Assembly: GCA_015548865.1 (NCBI GenBank)
Contig: JADMXW010000001.1
Coordinates: 319,842-383,841, forward strand
Length of the DNA: 64,000 nucleotides
From: Serratia marcescens
GTDB lineage: Bacteria > Pseudomonadota > Gammaproteobacteria > Enterobacterales > Enterobacteriaceae
Direction of reading: 5' to 3'
The notes beneath the pieces were generated by a model, which was given only the letters and a program-made list of their open reading frames with translations, ran no database searches and had not been told where the DNA came from. The translations under genes and the position numbers were made by a program. Positions 43,279-54,851 of this stretch are shown piece after piece; positions within the stretch are counted from its first letter, which is position 1; every line of letters starts with the position of its first letter.

Positions 43279-44709
43279 ATGGCGCAATTCTACTCTCCAA
43301 ACCGGCGTGTGACGACCCGGCAAACCATTAACGTGACCGTGACCGATCTCGATCCATTCGGGCAAGGCGTAGCACGTCATCAAGGAAAAACCGTTTTCGT
43401 GTCTGGCGTGCTGCCGGAGGAGCAGGCGGAAATCCGGCTGACGGAGGATAAACGTCAGTACGCACGCGGTGAACTCAAGCGTCTATTGACGCGCAGTGCA
43501 CAACGTGTGGAACCGCGCTGTCCGCATTTTGGTGTATGCGGCGGATGCCAGCAGCAGCATGCCGATGTTGCGTTGCAACAGCGCAGCAAATCTGCCGCGT
43601 TGCAAAAGCTGATGATGCGAGAAACCGGACAAACGCTGACGGATATTGGATTAATTGCGGGGCCAGCCTATGGTTACCGTCGACGTGCACGTCTTGCGTT
43701 ATACTTTTTGTCGGATGACAAATCTGCATCAGTCGGTAGGAAATCATCGGCCAACGCTAAAACAATGTCCAAACACATGCCGGGTTTACACATGGGATAC
43801 CGCCAAGGGCAATCACATGATGTAGTGGATATCGAGACCTGCTCGGTGTTGGCCCCGGAACTTGATGCCTTGTTAGCCCCGCTGCGTATCTGCTTGAGCC
43901 AGTTGCAGGGGGCGAGGCGACTGGGGCATGTGGAGCTGGTGTTGGCAGATAACGGCCCGCTGCTGGTGTTGCGCCATCTTGACGCACTGAGCGTGACGGA
44001 CACCGATGCCTTACGCGCGTTTTCCGTGGCACATCAGGTAGCTGTCTATTTGGCGCCCGAGGCCGATGTGGTTACGTCACTGACGGGGGACACGCCGGTC
44101 TATCAGGTGAGCGGTATGACACTGGCGTTTAGTCCACGCGATTTTATTCAGGTTAATGATGTGGTGAACCAGCAGATGGTAGCGCAGGCCCTCGCGTGGT
44201 TGGATGTGCAGCCTCAAGATCGCATTCTGGACCTGTTTTGTGGCATGGGCAATTTTACGTTACCGCTGGCTGAGCGCGCTGCGGAGGTGGTCGGCGTTGA
44301 GGGAGTGCCGGCACTGGTGGAGAAAGGACGAGAGAATGCACGTCGTAACGGCTTGTCTAACGTCACATTTTCTCACCAAAATCTTGATGAGGATGTTGCG
44401 CAACAGCCCTGGAGCGCTCAGGGATTTGATAAGATACTGCTAGACCCGGCACGCGCCGGGGCGGCGGAAGTCATGCCGCAAATTGTTAAACTTGCACCAC
44501 AGCGTGTGGTCTATGTTTCGTGTAACCCCACTACGTTGGCGCGGGACAGTAAAGTGCTGTTGGCCGCCGGTTATACTTTGGCGCAGGTCGCCATGTTGGA
44601 TATGTTTCCTCACACCGGCCACCTTGAATCGATGGCACTGTTTTTGCAGCGTTCTGGTAAGGCGGCACGCTCTGGCACAGCGGCATGCTCTGGCAAAGCA
44701 GCAATGTAG
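43279..44709 (+). CDS. rlmD: 23S rRNA (uracil-1939-C5)-methyltransferase
   Basis: RlmD makes m5U1939 in 23S rRNA. The 476-residue product has an N-terminal TRAM domain, the four-cysteine iron-sulfur motif ([14 protein letters not shown] plus a later Cys), the SAM motif [14 protein letters not shown] and the catalytic [10 protein letters not shown]. Compared with the E. coli protein (433) it carries two extras: an insert of about 20 residues near position 150-175 ([17 protein letters not shown]) and a repetitive C-terminal tail ([18 protein letters not shown]) encoded by three 18-base repeats. relA follows after nine bases. Confidence 0.94.
   Translation: MAQFYSPNRRVTTRQTINVTVTDLDPFGQGVARHQGKTVFVSGVLPEEQAEIRLTEDKRQYARGELKRLLTRSAQRVEPRCPHFGVCGGCQQQHADVALQQRSKSAALQKLMMRETGQTLTDIGLIAGPAYGYRRRARLALYFLSDDKSASVGRKSSANAKTMSKHMPGLHMGYRQGQSHDVVDIETCSVLAPELDALLAPLRICLSQLQGARRLGHVELVLADNGPLLVLRHLDALSVTDTDALRAFSVAHQVAVYLAPEADVVTSLTGDTPVYQVSGMTLAFSPRDFIQVNDVVNQQMVAQALAWLDVQPQDRILDLFCGMGNFTLPLAERAAEVVGVEGVPALVEKGRENARRNGLSNVTFSHQNLDEDVAQQPWSAQGFDKILLDPARAGAAEVMPQIVKLAPQRVVYVSCNPTTLARDSKVLLAAGYTLAQVAMLDMFPHTGHLESMALFLQRSGKAARSGTAACSGKAAM
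44653..44706 (+). repeat. three 18-bp tandem repeats at the rlmD 3' end
   Basis: Units 44653-44670, 44671-44688 and 44689-44706 each begin TCTGG and encode [12 protein letters not shown] and SGKAAM. They extend RlmD past the normal family end, just before the relA ribosome site. Confidence 0.8.
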
Positions 44710-44718
44710 GGAGAATTT

Positions 44719-46950
44719 ATGGTTGCGGTAAGAAGTGCGCATTTGAATACGGACGGCGAGTTTGTGCCAGATGCTTGGATTGCATCGTTGGGCATCAATA
44801 ATCAGCAGTCATGTGAACGCTTAGCCGAGACCTGGCGCTATTGTGAACAGCAGACGCAGGGACATCCTGATGCGATGCTGCTGCTATGGCGTGGCATTGA
44901 AATGGTAGAGATCCTCTCCACCCTCAGCATGGACAATGACAGCATGCGTGCGGCGATGCTGTTCCCGCTGGCGGATTCTGGCGCGGTGGATGAAGAGACA
45001 CTGCGTGAAGCGTTTGGCAAGAATATCGTCGATTTGGTGCACGGCGTGCGCGATATGGATGCTATCCGTCAGTTGAAAGCGACGCAAAACGATTCTGTCG
45101 CCTCTGAGCAGGTGGACAATATTCGTCGTATGCTGTTGGCGATGGTGGAGGATTTCCGCTGCGTAGTGATCAAGCTGGCGGAGCGAATCGCACATCTGCG
45201 TGAAGTAAAAGACGCGCCGGAAGAAGAGCGCGTATTGGCGGCTAAAGAGTGTACCAACATCTATGCGCCATTGGCGAACCGCCTCGGTATTGGTCAGCTT
45301 AAGTGGGAGCTGGAAGATTTCTGCTTCCGCTATCTGCACCCTGACGAGTACAAAAAAATCGCCAAGCTGTTGCATGAGCGCAGGATCGATCGTGAGCAGT
45401 ACATCGATGATTTCGTGAAAACGCTGCGCGCTGCGATGGCGGGTGAAGGTGTGAAGGCCGATATCTACGGACGGCCCAAACATATCTACAGCATCTGGCG
45501 CAAGATGCAGAAAAAATCGCTGTCGTTCGATGAACTGTTTGATGTACGGGCGGTGCGTATTGTGGTTGAACGCTTGCAAGATTGCTATGCAGCGCTCGGT
45601 ATCGTTCACACTCATTATCGTCACCTGCCGGATGAGTTCGACGACTATGTGGCAAACCCGAAACCGAACGGTTACCAGTCCATCCACACGGTGGTATTGG
45701 GGCCGGGTGGAAAAACCCTTGAGATCCAGATTCGCACCAAACAGATGCATGAAGATGCAGAATTGGGCGTGGCGGCGCACTGGAAATACAAAGAGGGCAC
45801 CGCGGTGGGTGGGCGCTCGGGTTATGAAGGGCGTATTGCCTGGCTGCGTAAACTGCTCTCCTGGCAGGAAGAGATGGCCGATTCGGACGAAATTCTGGAC
45901 GAAGTGCGTAGCCAGGTGTTTGACGACCGTGTTTATGTGTTTACGCCAAAAGGAGATGTTGTCGACTTGCCTACAGGCTCCACGCCGCTGGATTTTGCCT
46001 ACCACATTCATAGCGATATCGGGCATCGCTGCATCGGAGCCAAAATTGGCGGTCGTATTGTACCCTTTACCTATCAGTTGCAGATGGGCGATCAGATTGA
46101 AATTATCACCCAGAAGCAGCCGAACCCCAGCCGTGACTGGCTGAACCCGAATCTGGGCTATATCACTACCAGCCGAGGGCGCTCCAAAATCCACAACTGG
46201 TTCCGCAAGCAAGATCGTGACAAGAATATTCTTGCTGGTCGCCAGATTCTGGATAACGAACTGGAGCATTTGGGTATCAGTTTGAAGGCGGCCGAGAAGC
46301 TGCTGCTGCCGCGCTACAACATCAACTCTCTCGATGAGTTGCTGGCGGGCATTGGCGGCGGGGATATCCGTCTTAACCAGATGGTGAACTTCCTTCAGGC
46401 GCAGCTCAATCAGCCTAGCGCTGAGGAGCAGGATCGCGAGGCATTGCGTCAACTTACCCAGCAGAAAGCACCACCGCAGAATAGCCGCAAAGACAGTGGC
46501 CGTATTGTGGTGGAAGGGGTTGGTAACCTGATGCATCATATTGCGCGTTGCTGTCAGCCTATCCCGGGAGATGAGATCATCGGTTTCATCACTCGTGGGC
46601 GCGGTATCTCTATCCATCGGGCTGACTGCGAGCAGTTGGACGATCTGCGCAGTCATGCGCCAGAGCGGATTGTCGATGCCGTCTGGGGGGAGAGCTATTC
46701 CAGCGGCTACTCGCTGACGGTGCGCGTAACGGCCAACGATCGTAGTGGGTTATTGCGTGATATCACTACCATTCTGGCAAATGAAAAGGTGAATGTGCTG
46801 GGCGTGTCTAGCCGCAGTGATACCAAGCAGCAGATCGCGGTGATCGATATGGAAATCGAGATCTACAACCTACAGGTACTGGGACGGGTGCTCGCGAAGC
46901 TCAACCAACTGCCGGATGTTATAGACGCGCGTCGCCAGCAAGGGGCGTAA
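44719..46950 (+). CDS. relA: GTP pyrophosphokinase (ppGpp synthetase I)
   Basis: RelA makes (p)ppGpp on stalled ribosomes during amino-acid starvation. The 743-residue product has an N-terminal hydrolase-like domain that lacks the HD pair, as in all RelA; a synthetase domain (about 235-390; GRPKHIYSIWRKM and the EFDDYV acidic motif that marks RelA); a TGS domain (VYVFTPKGDVVDLPTGSTPL); a zinc-finger region (HHIARCCQPIPGDEIIGF) and a C-terminal ACT/RRM domain (VTANDRSGLLRDITTIL). Operon with rlmD is likely. mazEF, which follows relA in E. coli K-12, is absent. Confidence 0.96.
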   Translation: MVAVRSAHLNTDGEFVPDAWIASLGINNQQSCERLAETWRYCEQQTQGHPDAMLLLWRGIEMVEILSTLSMDNDSMRAAMLFPLADSGAVDEETLREAFGKNIVDLVHGVRDMDAIRQLKATQNDSVASEQVDNIRRMLLAMVEDFRCVVIKLAERIAHLREVKDAPEEERVLAAKECTNIYAPLANRLGIGQLKWELEDFCFRYLHPDEYKKIAKLLHERRIDREQYIDDFVKTLRAAMAGEGVKADIYGRPKHIYSIWRKMQKKSLSFDELFDVRAVRIVVERLQDCYAALGIVHTHYRHLPDEFDDYVANPKPNGYQSIHTVVLGPGGKTLEIQIRTKQMHEDAELGVAAHWKYKEGTAVGGRSGYEGRIAWLRKLLSWQEEMADSDEILDEVRSQVFDDRVYVFTPKGDVVDLPTGSTPLDFAYHIHSDIGHRCIGAKIGGRIVPFTYQLQMGDQIEIITQKQPNPSRDWLNPNLGYITTSRGRSKIHNWFRKQDRDKNILAGRQILDNELEHLGISLKAAEKLLLPRYNINSLDELLAGIGGGDIRLNQMVNFLQAQLNQPSAEEQDREALRQLTQQKAPPQNSRKDSGRIVVEGVGNLMHHIARCCQPIPGDEIIGFITRGRGISIHRADCEQLDDLRSHAPERIVDAVWGESYSSGYSLTVRVTANDRSGLLRDITTILANEKVNVLGVSSRSDTKQQIAVIDMEIEIYNLQVLGRVLAKLNQLPDVIDARRQQGA

Positions 46951-46984
46951 TTTTTAACGTAGGTCATTAAACCACACATACTTT

Positions 46985-47010
46985 GTCATCCCCGCTCTGG
47001 CGGGGATCTA
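46985..47010 (+). repeat. single REP-like unit
   Basis: GTCATCCCCGCTCTGGCGGG plus GATCTA is a compact inverted repeat (CCCCGC / GCGGGG) related to the pair at 40223-40306. It lies just after relA. Confidence 0.6.
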
Positions 47011-47017
47011 TTACGGA

Positions 47018-47086
47018 TATACCCAAAATAATTCGCGTTGCAGGCTGGCGGCCAACGCACCTGCAACGTGAAGTATGACGGGTATA
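47018..47086 (-). repeat. inverted-end intergenic repeat, copy 5 (minimal form)
   Basis: Only the two ends remain: TATACCCAAAATAATTCGCG...TTGCAGG and CCTGCAACGTGAAGTATGAC...GGGTATA, around an 18-base centre. It is a nearly complete hairpin of about 69 bases between relA and mazG, oriented opposite to most copies. Confidence 0.8.
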
Positions 47087-47159
47087 AACTTCTCCTGTAA
47101 GAGGTCACTGGCCTACGCCAAGGACGACACACGATTTTTTATTTATTCAGGAACCAGGC

Positions 47160-47957
47160 ATGACAGCAGCGGCTATTGAACGTCTTCTTTCTATCATGAA
47201 AACGTTGCGTGACCCGGAAAACGGGTGTCCGTGGGATCGCAAACAAACCTTCGATACCATTGCTCCTTACACGCTGGAAGAGACCTACGAAGTGTTGGAT
47301 GCTATTGCGCGCGAAGATTTTGACGATCTGCGCAGCGAATTGGGCGATCTGCTGTTTCAAGTGGTGTTTTACGCCCAGATGGCGCAAGAGAAAGGATTGT
47401 TTGATTTTTCTGCGGTGTGTGACGCCATTAGCGATAAGCTTGAGCGGCGGCATCCGCATATTTTTGGCGATGCTACGCTGCCGGACAGTGATGCTGTGCT
47501 TGCCAACTGGGAGCAAACCAAAGCGCAGGAACGTGCAGAGAAAGCTCGCTATTCGGCGCTGGATGATATCCCTGATGCCTTGCCTGCGCTGATGAAGGCA
47601 CACAAAATTCAGCAGCGTTGTGCATCTGTTGGTTTCGACTGGAACAGCCTGGGGCCCGTTGTAGATAAGGTCTATGAAGAAATAGATGAAGTGATGCACG
47701 AGGCTCGGCAAGTGGTGGTTGATGAAGAAAAACTGGCCGAAGAAGTAGGCGATTTGCTGTTCGCTACCGTCAATCTTTCGCGTCATCTCGGTCAAAAAGC
47801 CGAAAATGCGCTTCAAGCGGCAAACCGTAAATTCAGCCGTCGTTTCCGTCAGGTAGAACAGATTGTTATCGCATCAGGAAAAACAGTTGAACAGGCAACG
47901 CTTGAAGAAATGGACGCGGCCTGGGAACAGGTAAAACAGCAGGAAAAAGCAGATTAG
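47160..47957 (+). CDS. mazG: nucleoside triphosphate pyrophosphohydrolase MazG
   Basis: MazG hydrolyses NTPs to NMP and PPi and limits (p)ppGpp effects on cell survival. The 265-residue product is a tandem of two all-alpha MazG domains. The N-terminal one has CPWDRKQTFDTIAPYTLEE and ELGDLLFQVVFYAQMA; the C-terminal one has EEIDEVMHEA and EEVGDLLFATVNLSRHLG, with the EExxE/D metal-binding pattern. Position downstream of relA and upstream of pyrG is the standard order, without mazEF. Confidence 0.95.
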   Translation: MTAAAIERLLSIMKTLRDPENGCPWDRKQTFDTIAPYTLEETYEVLDAIAREDFDDLRSELGDLLFQVVFYAQMAQEKGLFDFSAVCDAISDKLERRHPHIFGDATLPDSDAVLANWEQTKAQERAEKARYSALDDIPDALPALMKAHKIQQRCASVGFDWNSLGPVVDKVYEEIDEVMHEARQVVVDEEKLAEEVGDLLFATVNLSRHLGQKAENALQAANRKFSRRFRQVEQIVIASGKTVEQATLEEMDAAWEQVKQQEKAD

Positions 47958-49943
<1,986 letters not shown>

Positions 49944-49954
49944 GGGTTTTTCAG

Positions 49955-49985
49955 CAACGCGCGGTCCAAGACCGCGCGTTGTTTG
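49955..49985 (+). terminator. 12-bp perfect hairpin between pyrG and eno
   Basis: CAACGCGCGGTC (49955-49966) pairs fully with GACCGCGCGTTG (49970-49981) around CAA, followed by TTTG. This should act as a terminator or attenuator, leaving eno to its own promoter in the remaining 40 bases or to read-through. Confidence 0.75.
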
Positions 49986-49990
49986 TCTAA

Positions 49991-51325
<1,335 letters not shown>

Positions 51326-51361
51326 TCGCCGGTCACGCACTGGACATTGCGCCCAGTGTTC

Positions 51362-51400
51362 AACCCCTGGGAGCGGTTAGCGTTTCCGGGGGTTTTTATT
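51362..51400 (+). terminator. terminator of eno
   Basis: AACCCCTGGGAGCGG and TTTCCGGGGGTT form a stem around TTAGCG, followed by TTTTATTTTA. It is a typical intrinsic terminator 37 bases after the eno stop codon. Confidence 0.8.
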
Positions 51401-51411
51401 TTATCAGTCTC

Positions 51412-51615
51412 TCATGGCGTCGCAGCAAGCCGCGTTCAAACCTGCTTTTGATAGGCTTGTCACTCGAATCACTTACCTAAGTAGGCTCATCGGGATTAAT
51501 GAACCTCTTCCCTGAAGTTCACCTACGGGTCAGCGCAGGCGCTGTTCAAATTTTTTCCAAACAAATTTGTTTCTCTATTGCCGTCTTCCTGCAACTCGAA
51601 TTATTTAGGGTATAG
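51412..51615 (+). repeat. inverted-end intergenic repeat, copy 7 (long form, left end lost)
   Basis: It contains GTTCAAACCTGC, the core CGAATCACTTACCTAAGTAGGCTC, the extra block GTTCACCTACGGGTCAGCG, an inner hairpin around TTTTTTCCAAACAAATTTG, and a perfect right end CTGCAACTCGAATTATTTAG. The left end TATACCCGTCAT is missing. It directly precedes the 51.6-52.9 kb accessory genes. Confidence 0.8.
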
Positions 51616-51617
51616 TA

Positions 51618-51728
51618 GTGCCTATTATTATAAATAAACGCTTTTTCACCGCAAAGATAGCATTGGCGCTTGTTGCCTTTATTATTATAGGTATAATTAT
51701 TTTAGAAATTTTCAGCTCCAGTCGATAA
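51618..51728 (+). CDS. possible 36-residue single-pass membrane peptide
   Basis: A GTG-started frame gives MPIIINKRFFTAKIALALVA followed by FIIIGIIILEIFSSSR and a TAA stop. It has a basic head, one hydrophobic helix of about 21 residues and a short polar end, like a small membrane protein or the first membrane segment of a lost larger protein. AGGG seven bases upstream belongs to the repeat's right end. It could be a genuine small peptide, a remnant, or chance. Confidence 0.35.
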   Translation: MPIIINKRFFTAKIALALVAFIIIGIIILEIFSSSR

Positions 51729-51809
51729 AAGAAATTTACAGCCTAATAGCCCATCATAGTTATTGACGATGGGGAGTGCCTTATTGTATGTGAAAAAGGA
51801 AAGGAATTA

Positions 51810-52853
51810 ATGCCAGCGGGTATACAGCATTCAACAATGATGATTCAATACGATATTACTACACATCAATCTGTTACGCCGAAATTATCAAAATTTTTAA
51901 GAGGTGTTTTTTTAATAGAGAACGAACCTGTACATTGTATGACTTCAGACTTTGGAGTACTGACGTCTGGTAGGAAAACTGAAAGTATTATTGCGGAAGT
52001 TACCAAGGATAATATTTCAAGAGAAAAATGGATTAAAGAAAATGTTATTGACACCTTTGTCCCAGAGACTGTTCTTACACATAGAGTTGAAGGCGTAGAC
52101 GAGAAAACCTTTAATAACTTGAAAAAAGCGCAAGATGCTATCTGGCTGGCAAAGAGCCTACTTCCTTATGGTAGCCCTGACCAAGGCATAAGTCTGTTTG
52201 GTACAGAGGGTCAATCCTGGGCGCGTTTAAAAATGAACCAGACCCGGTACATAAAAATCAATAATAATGATAACCAAAAAAAAGCAGAGCAAATTAAAAA
52301 AATCATTAAATATGGTGCGGGGAATTGTGGAGAGTTCAGTGCCATTACTTATATGCTCCTGGCAAATTTGAATCTAAGTGAAAATATTCACAGAGTGAGA
52401 TCGCAAGATTATGACCATTCATTTTGCATAGTAGGGGATGTTGAGGATAACAAATCAATCGTTGTAGATACCTGGCCCATTGTTCCATCAGTCCATTTTC
52501 TCGATGATTGCATTTTTAGTATTGACGAAGTGTTGTGGACACATAAAATAGAAGATTCCTTCCCTTTATCAATAGAGAGTGCTTATCAAATATCTAGATC
52601 AACAAATAAAGAGGTTCTTGATTTTATTCAACGTACAAGAAATGTAAAGAACGAAAATGAATATTTAGAATTTTCCAGGCGAGATCCGTTAGCAAATAAA
52701 TTTTTTAACCATTTCTTTTCCGAAAATCATCCAATGACTATTTTTCAAAAAAAGGAGACGGGTGAAATGCTCTGTTCCAGAATGCCGCGTCGTTACGCGG
52801 AACAGCAGCAGATTTTCATCGAGAAATATCAACGTATTCAGGGGAAGGAATAG
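51810..52853 (+). CDS. Cys-His-Asp hydrolase-like protein, candidate secreted effector
   Basis: I do not recognise the 347-residue protein by name. It has an ordered triad in the style of papain/transglutaminase-fold enzymes: Cys173 in GAGNCGEFSAITYMLL, His203 in YDHSFCIVG and Asp220 in IVVDTWP. The Cys before a helix and His and Asp on successive strands match that fold, which is common in type III effectors and toxins that cut or modify host proteins. There is no Sec signal peptide or membrane segment; the first 30 residues are rich in Ser/Thr/Gln. The ribosome site AAAGGAAAGGA is strong. Base composition is far more AT-rich than eno or rhiT, and repeats lie on both sides, suggesting gain by transfer. 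No HrpL box was visible upstream. Enzymatic role and secretion are inference. Confidence 0.75.
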   Translation: MPAGIQHSTMMIQYDITTHQSVTPKLSKFLRGVFLIENEPVHCMTSDFGVLTSGRKTESIIAEVTKDNISREKWIKENVIDTFVPETVLTHRVEGVDEKTFNNLKKAQDAIWLAKSLLPYGSPDQGISLFGTEGQSWARLKMNQTRYIKINNNDNQKKAEQIKKIIKYGAGNCGEFSAITYMLLANLNLSENIHRVRSQDYDHSFCIVGDVEDNKSIVVDTWPIVPSVHFLDDCIFSIDEVLWTHKIEDSFPLSIESAYQISRSTNKEVLDFIQRTRNVKNENEYLEFSRRDPLANKFFNHFFSENHPMTIFQKKETGEMLCSRMPRRYAEQQQIFIEKYQRIQGKE

Positions 52854-53249
52854 CCTGGACTTCATGCTGAAAGACTTTACACTCCGCAGTTCCTCCTGTG
52901 ATCTCCATAAACGAACCGCTGGTTTTAGTGGTTTAAAATGCCTTTTTATAAAAACCTTGAGGTCGATCGTCGCGTTCTTCCTTGGGATGCCAATCCCGCG
53001 TGGTGCGTGGCAACAGTACAAAGGTTTTCCCAACGCCTCGGCAGTAGTTTAGCTATCACGGCAGTAAAAGGGTTGGGCCTGCCGCATTACCTTCATATAC
53101 ACGTCATACTTCAAGTTGCATGTGCGTTGGCTGCACTCGTTTACCCGAATCACTTACCTGAGTAAGCTCATCGGGATTCACTCACTAGCCGCCTTCCTGC
53201 AACTCGAATTATTTAGGGTATAAAGACAATGACACAGGAAGGATGGCAA
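52854..53249. other. gap between effector-like gene and rhiT, with possible gene remnant
   Basis: No intact gene is supported in these roughly 395 bases. A frame at 52938-53165 has a more core-like composition (VDRRVLPWDANPAWCVATV), but its second half runs into repeat copy 8, so it is at best the remnant of an older gene. The right part is the repeat, which ends 27 bases before the rhiT start. Confidence 0.45.
53096..53222 (+). repeat. inverted-end intergenic repeat, copy 8
   Basis: This copy (127 bp) is close to the family consensus: TATACACGTCATACTTCAAG at the left, CCCGAATCACTTACCTGAG in the core, and CTGCAACTCGAATTATTTAG plus GGTATA at the right, directly in front of rhiT. Confidence 0.88.
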
Positions 53250-54812
53250 ATGAAAACGCGTAAAATTGGGCTGGCCAATTATTTGGCTTACGGCTCTGGT
53301 GATTTTCTCGGTGCGGGGACCACGGCGCTAACGGCGGCGTGGCTGCTCTATTTTTACACCACGTTTTGTGGGTTGACGCCCATTGAAGCCACGTTTATTT
53401 TTGCGATGGCCAGGGTTTTGGACGCTGTCGTCAGCCCGTTGATGGGGTTCCTGACAGACAACTTTGGTTCAACCCGGTTGGGTAAACGCTTTGGTCGCCG
53501 TAAATTTTTTATTTTGCTGGGTATTCCTTGTGTTTTCAGCTACAGCTTCATGTGGGTGGGCGACATGGGATACTGGTACTATCTGCTGACCTACCTGGTG
53601 TTTGACGTGGTCTACACCATGATTCTGGTACCCTATGAAACGTTGGTACCGGAAATGACCGATGATTTTAAACAGAAAACCAAATTCTCTGGTGCGCGTA
53701 TCGCGCTGGCGCAGCTTTCTGCCATTCTGGCGGCTTTCCTGCCTGGTATCCTGCTCAGCCACTTTGGCAAAGACAACGCCATATCCTTCTTCTACTCGAG
53801 CTTGGTGTTCTCAGTGATCTGTGCCACGGTGCTGACGCTGGTGTACTTCTTCACCTGGGAACGGTCGCGCGAAGAGATGTCGGCAGCATCCCTTCAGGCA
53901 GAAAAGGAACGCCAGTCGCTGACACTCCGGCAAAGCCTGAAACGTCTGAGCGTCGAACTCTCTTCCACACTGCGTATTCGCATTTTCCGTCAACATTTGG
54001 GCATGTACCTTGGCGGCTACATTGCGCAGGATGTGTTTAATGCCGTGTTCACGTACTACGTGGTGTTTGTGCTGATGCAAAGCCCCACGGTAGCTTCCAA
54101 CCTGATGGGCACCATGGCTATCCTGCAATTCCTGGCGGTGATTGGCATGATCCCGCTGTGTATCCGCTTTGGGCCAGCACCTTCCTACCGTCTGGTGGTT
54201 TGCTTGTTCGGCCTGGCGGCGATGTCTTACGGCGTACTCTACTACAGCGGCCTTCACGACGTCTTCGCTCTGTTGTTGCTGATCTCTGCGTTGGCGGGGT
54301 TGGGCCGTGGTGGGATCAACTATGTGCCGTGGAATACCTACACCTACATTGCCGATGTGGATGAAGTGATCACCGCGCAACGTCGTGAAGGGATCTTTGC
54401 TGGGATCATGACGCTGACCCGTAAAGCCTCCCAGGCAGGGGCAGTGATGTTGGTGGGCGTGGTGTTGCAACTTTCTGGGTTCGTTTCAGGGCAGAGCGTA
54501 CAAGCACCGGGTGTGAGTCACACTATTCTGATGGTGCTCAGCGTAGGCACAGTCTGCGTGCTGGCATTAGGTTTTCTGGTCTCATTACGGTTTAAACTGA
54601 ACTTGCAAACGCACCAGACCCTGCGTGAAGAAACGCTAAAAATGCGTGAAGCCGGACGTCCTGTGCCGGAACGCATTACGCCACAGGCGCGTCAGGTGGT
54701 GGAAATGCTCTCTGGCATGTCTTATGAATCGCTGTGGGGCAACAACAATATTGGTTACCTGAATCGCCATAAACAGCCAGCACATTCAGCAACTCAGGTC
54801 ACTCAGCCTTAA
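53250..54812 (+). CDS. rhiT: rhamnogalacturonide transporter (GPH family)
   Basis: RhiT imports oligosaccharides from rhamnogalacturonan-I breakdown in soft-rot bacteria. The 520-residue protein has 12 predicted membrane segments, begins with the GPH-family motif GLANYLAYGSGDFLGAG, and has the loop DNFGSTRLGKRFGRRKFFILLG and the PYETLVPEMTDD segment. I prefer the ATG at 53250, with AGGAAGG upstream, over the ATG at 53229. rhiN follows after 39 bases. No KdgR box was recognised near the start. The name rests on the pairing with a GH105 gene as in Dickeya. Confidence 0.87.
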   Translation: MKTRKIGLANYLAYGSGDFLGAGTTALTAAWLLYFYTTFCGLTPIEATFIFAMARVLDAVVSPLMGFLTDNFGSTRLGKRFGRRKFFILLGIPCVFSYSFMWVGDMGYWYYLLTYLVFDVVYTMILVPYETLVPEMTDDFKQKTKFSGARIALAQLSAILAAFLPGILLSHFGKDNAISFFYSSLVFSVICATVLTLVYFFTWERSREEMSAASLQAEKERQSLTLRQSLKRLSVELSSTLRIRIFRQHLGMYLGGYIAQDVFNAVFTYYVVFVLMQSPTVASNLMGTMAILQFLAVIGMIPLCIRFGPAPSYRLVVCLFGLAAMSYGVLYYSGLHDVFALLLLISALAGLGRGGINYVPWNTYTYIADVDEVITAQRREGIFAGIMTLTRKASQAGAVMLVGVVLQLSGFVSGQSVQAPGVSHTILMVLSVGTVCVLALGFLVSLRFKLNLQTHQTLREETLKMREAGRPVPERITPQARQVVEMLSGMSYESLWGNNNIGYLNRHKQPAHSATQVTQP

Positions 54813-54851
54813 CTGCATTAACGAATTAATGATAAAAGTGGATGATAATCT

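Noticed and set aside
44884..46656. 590-codon open frame antisense to relA
   Set aside because: It lies wholly within relA on the other strand, has no ribosome site and no recognisable domain; it reflects codon bias of relA.
46951..47159. mazEF toxin-antitoxin pair between relA and mazG
   Set aside because: The gap holds only repeats; no MazE or MazF-like frame is present.
51616..51809. HrpL (hrp) box upstream of the effector-like gene
   Set aside because: No GGAACC-N15/16-CCAC sequence was found, so type III co-regulation cannot be claimed from the promoter.
52938..53165. 75-codon frame before rhiT
   Set aside because: Its second half is repeat copy 8; at most a remnant, so not called as a gene.
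52854..53249. KdgR box upstream of rhiT
   Set aside because: No convincing TGAAAC...GTTTCA palindrome was found near the start.
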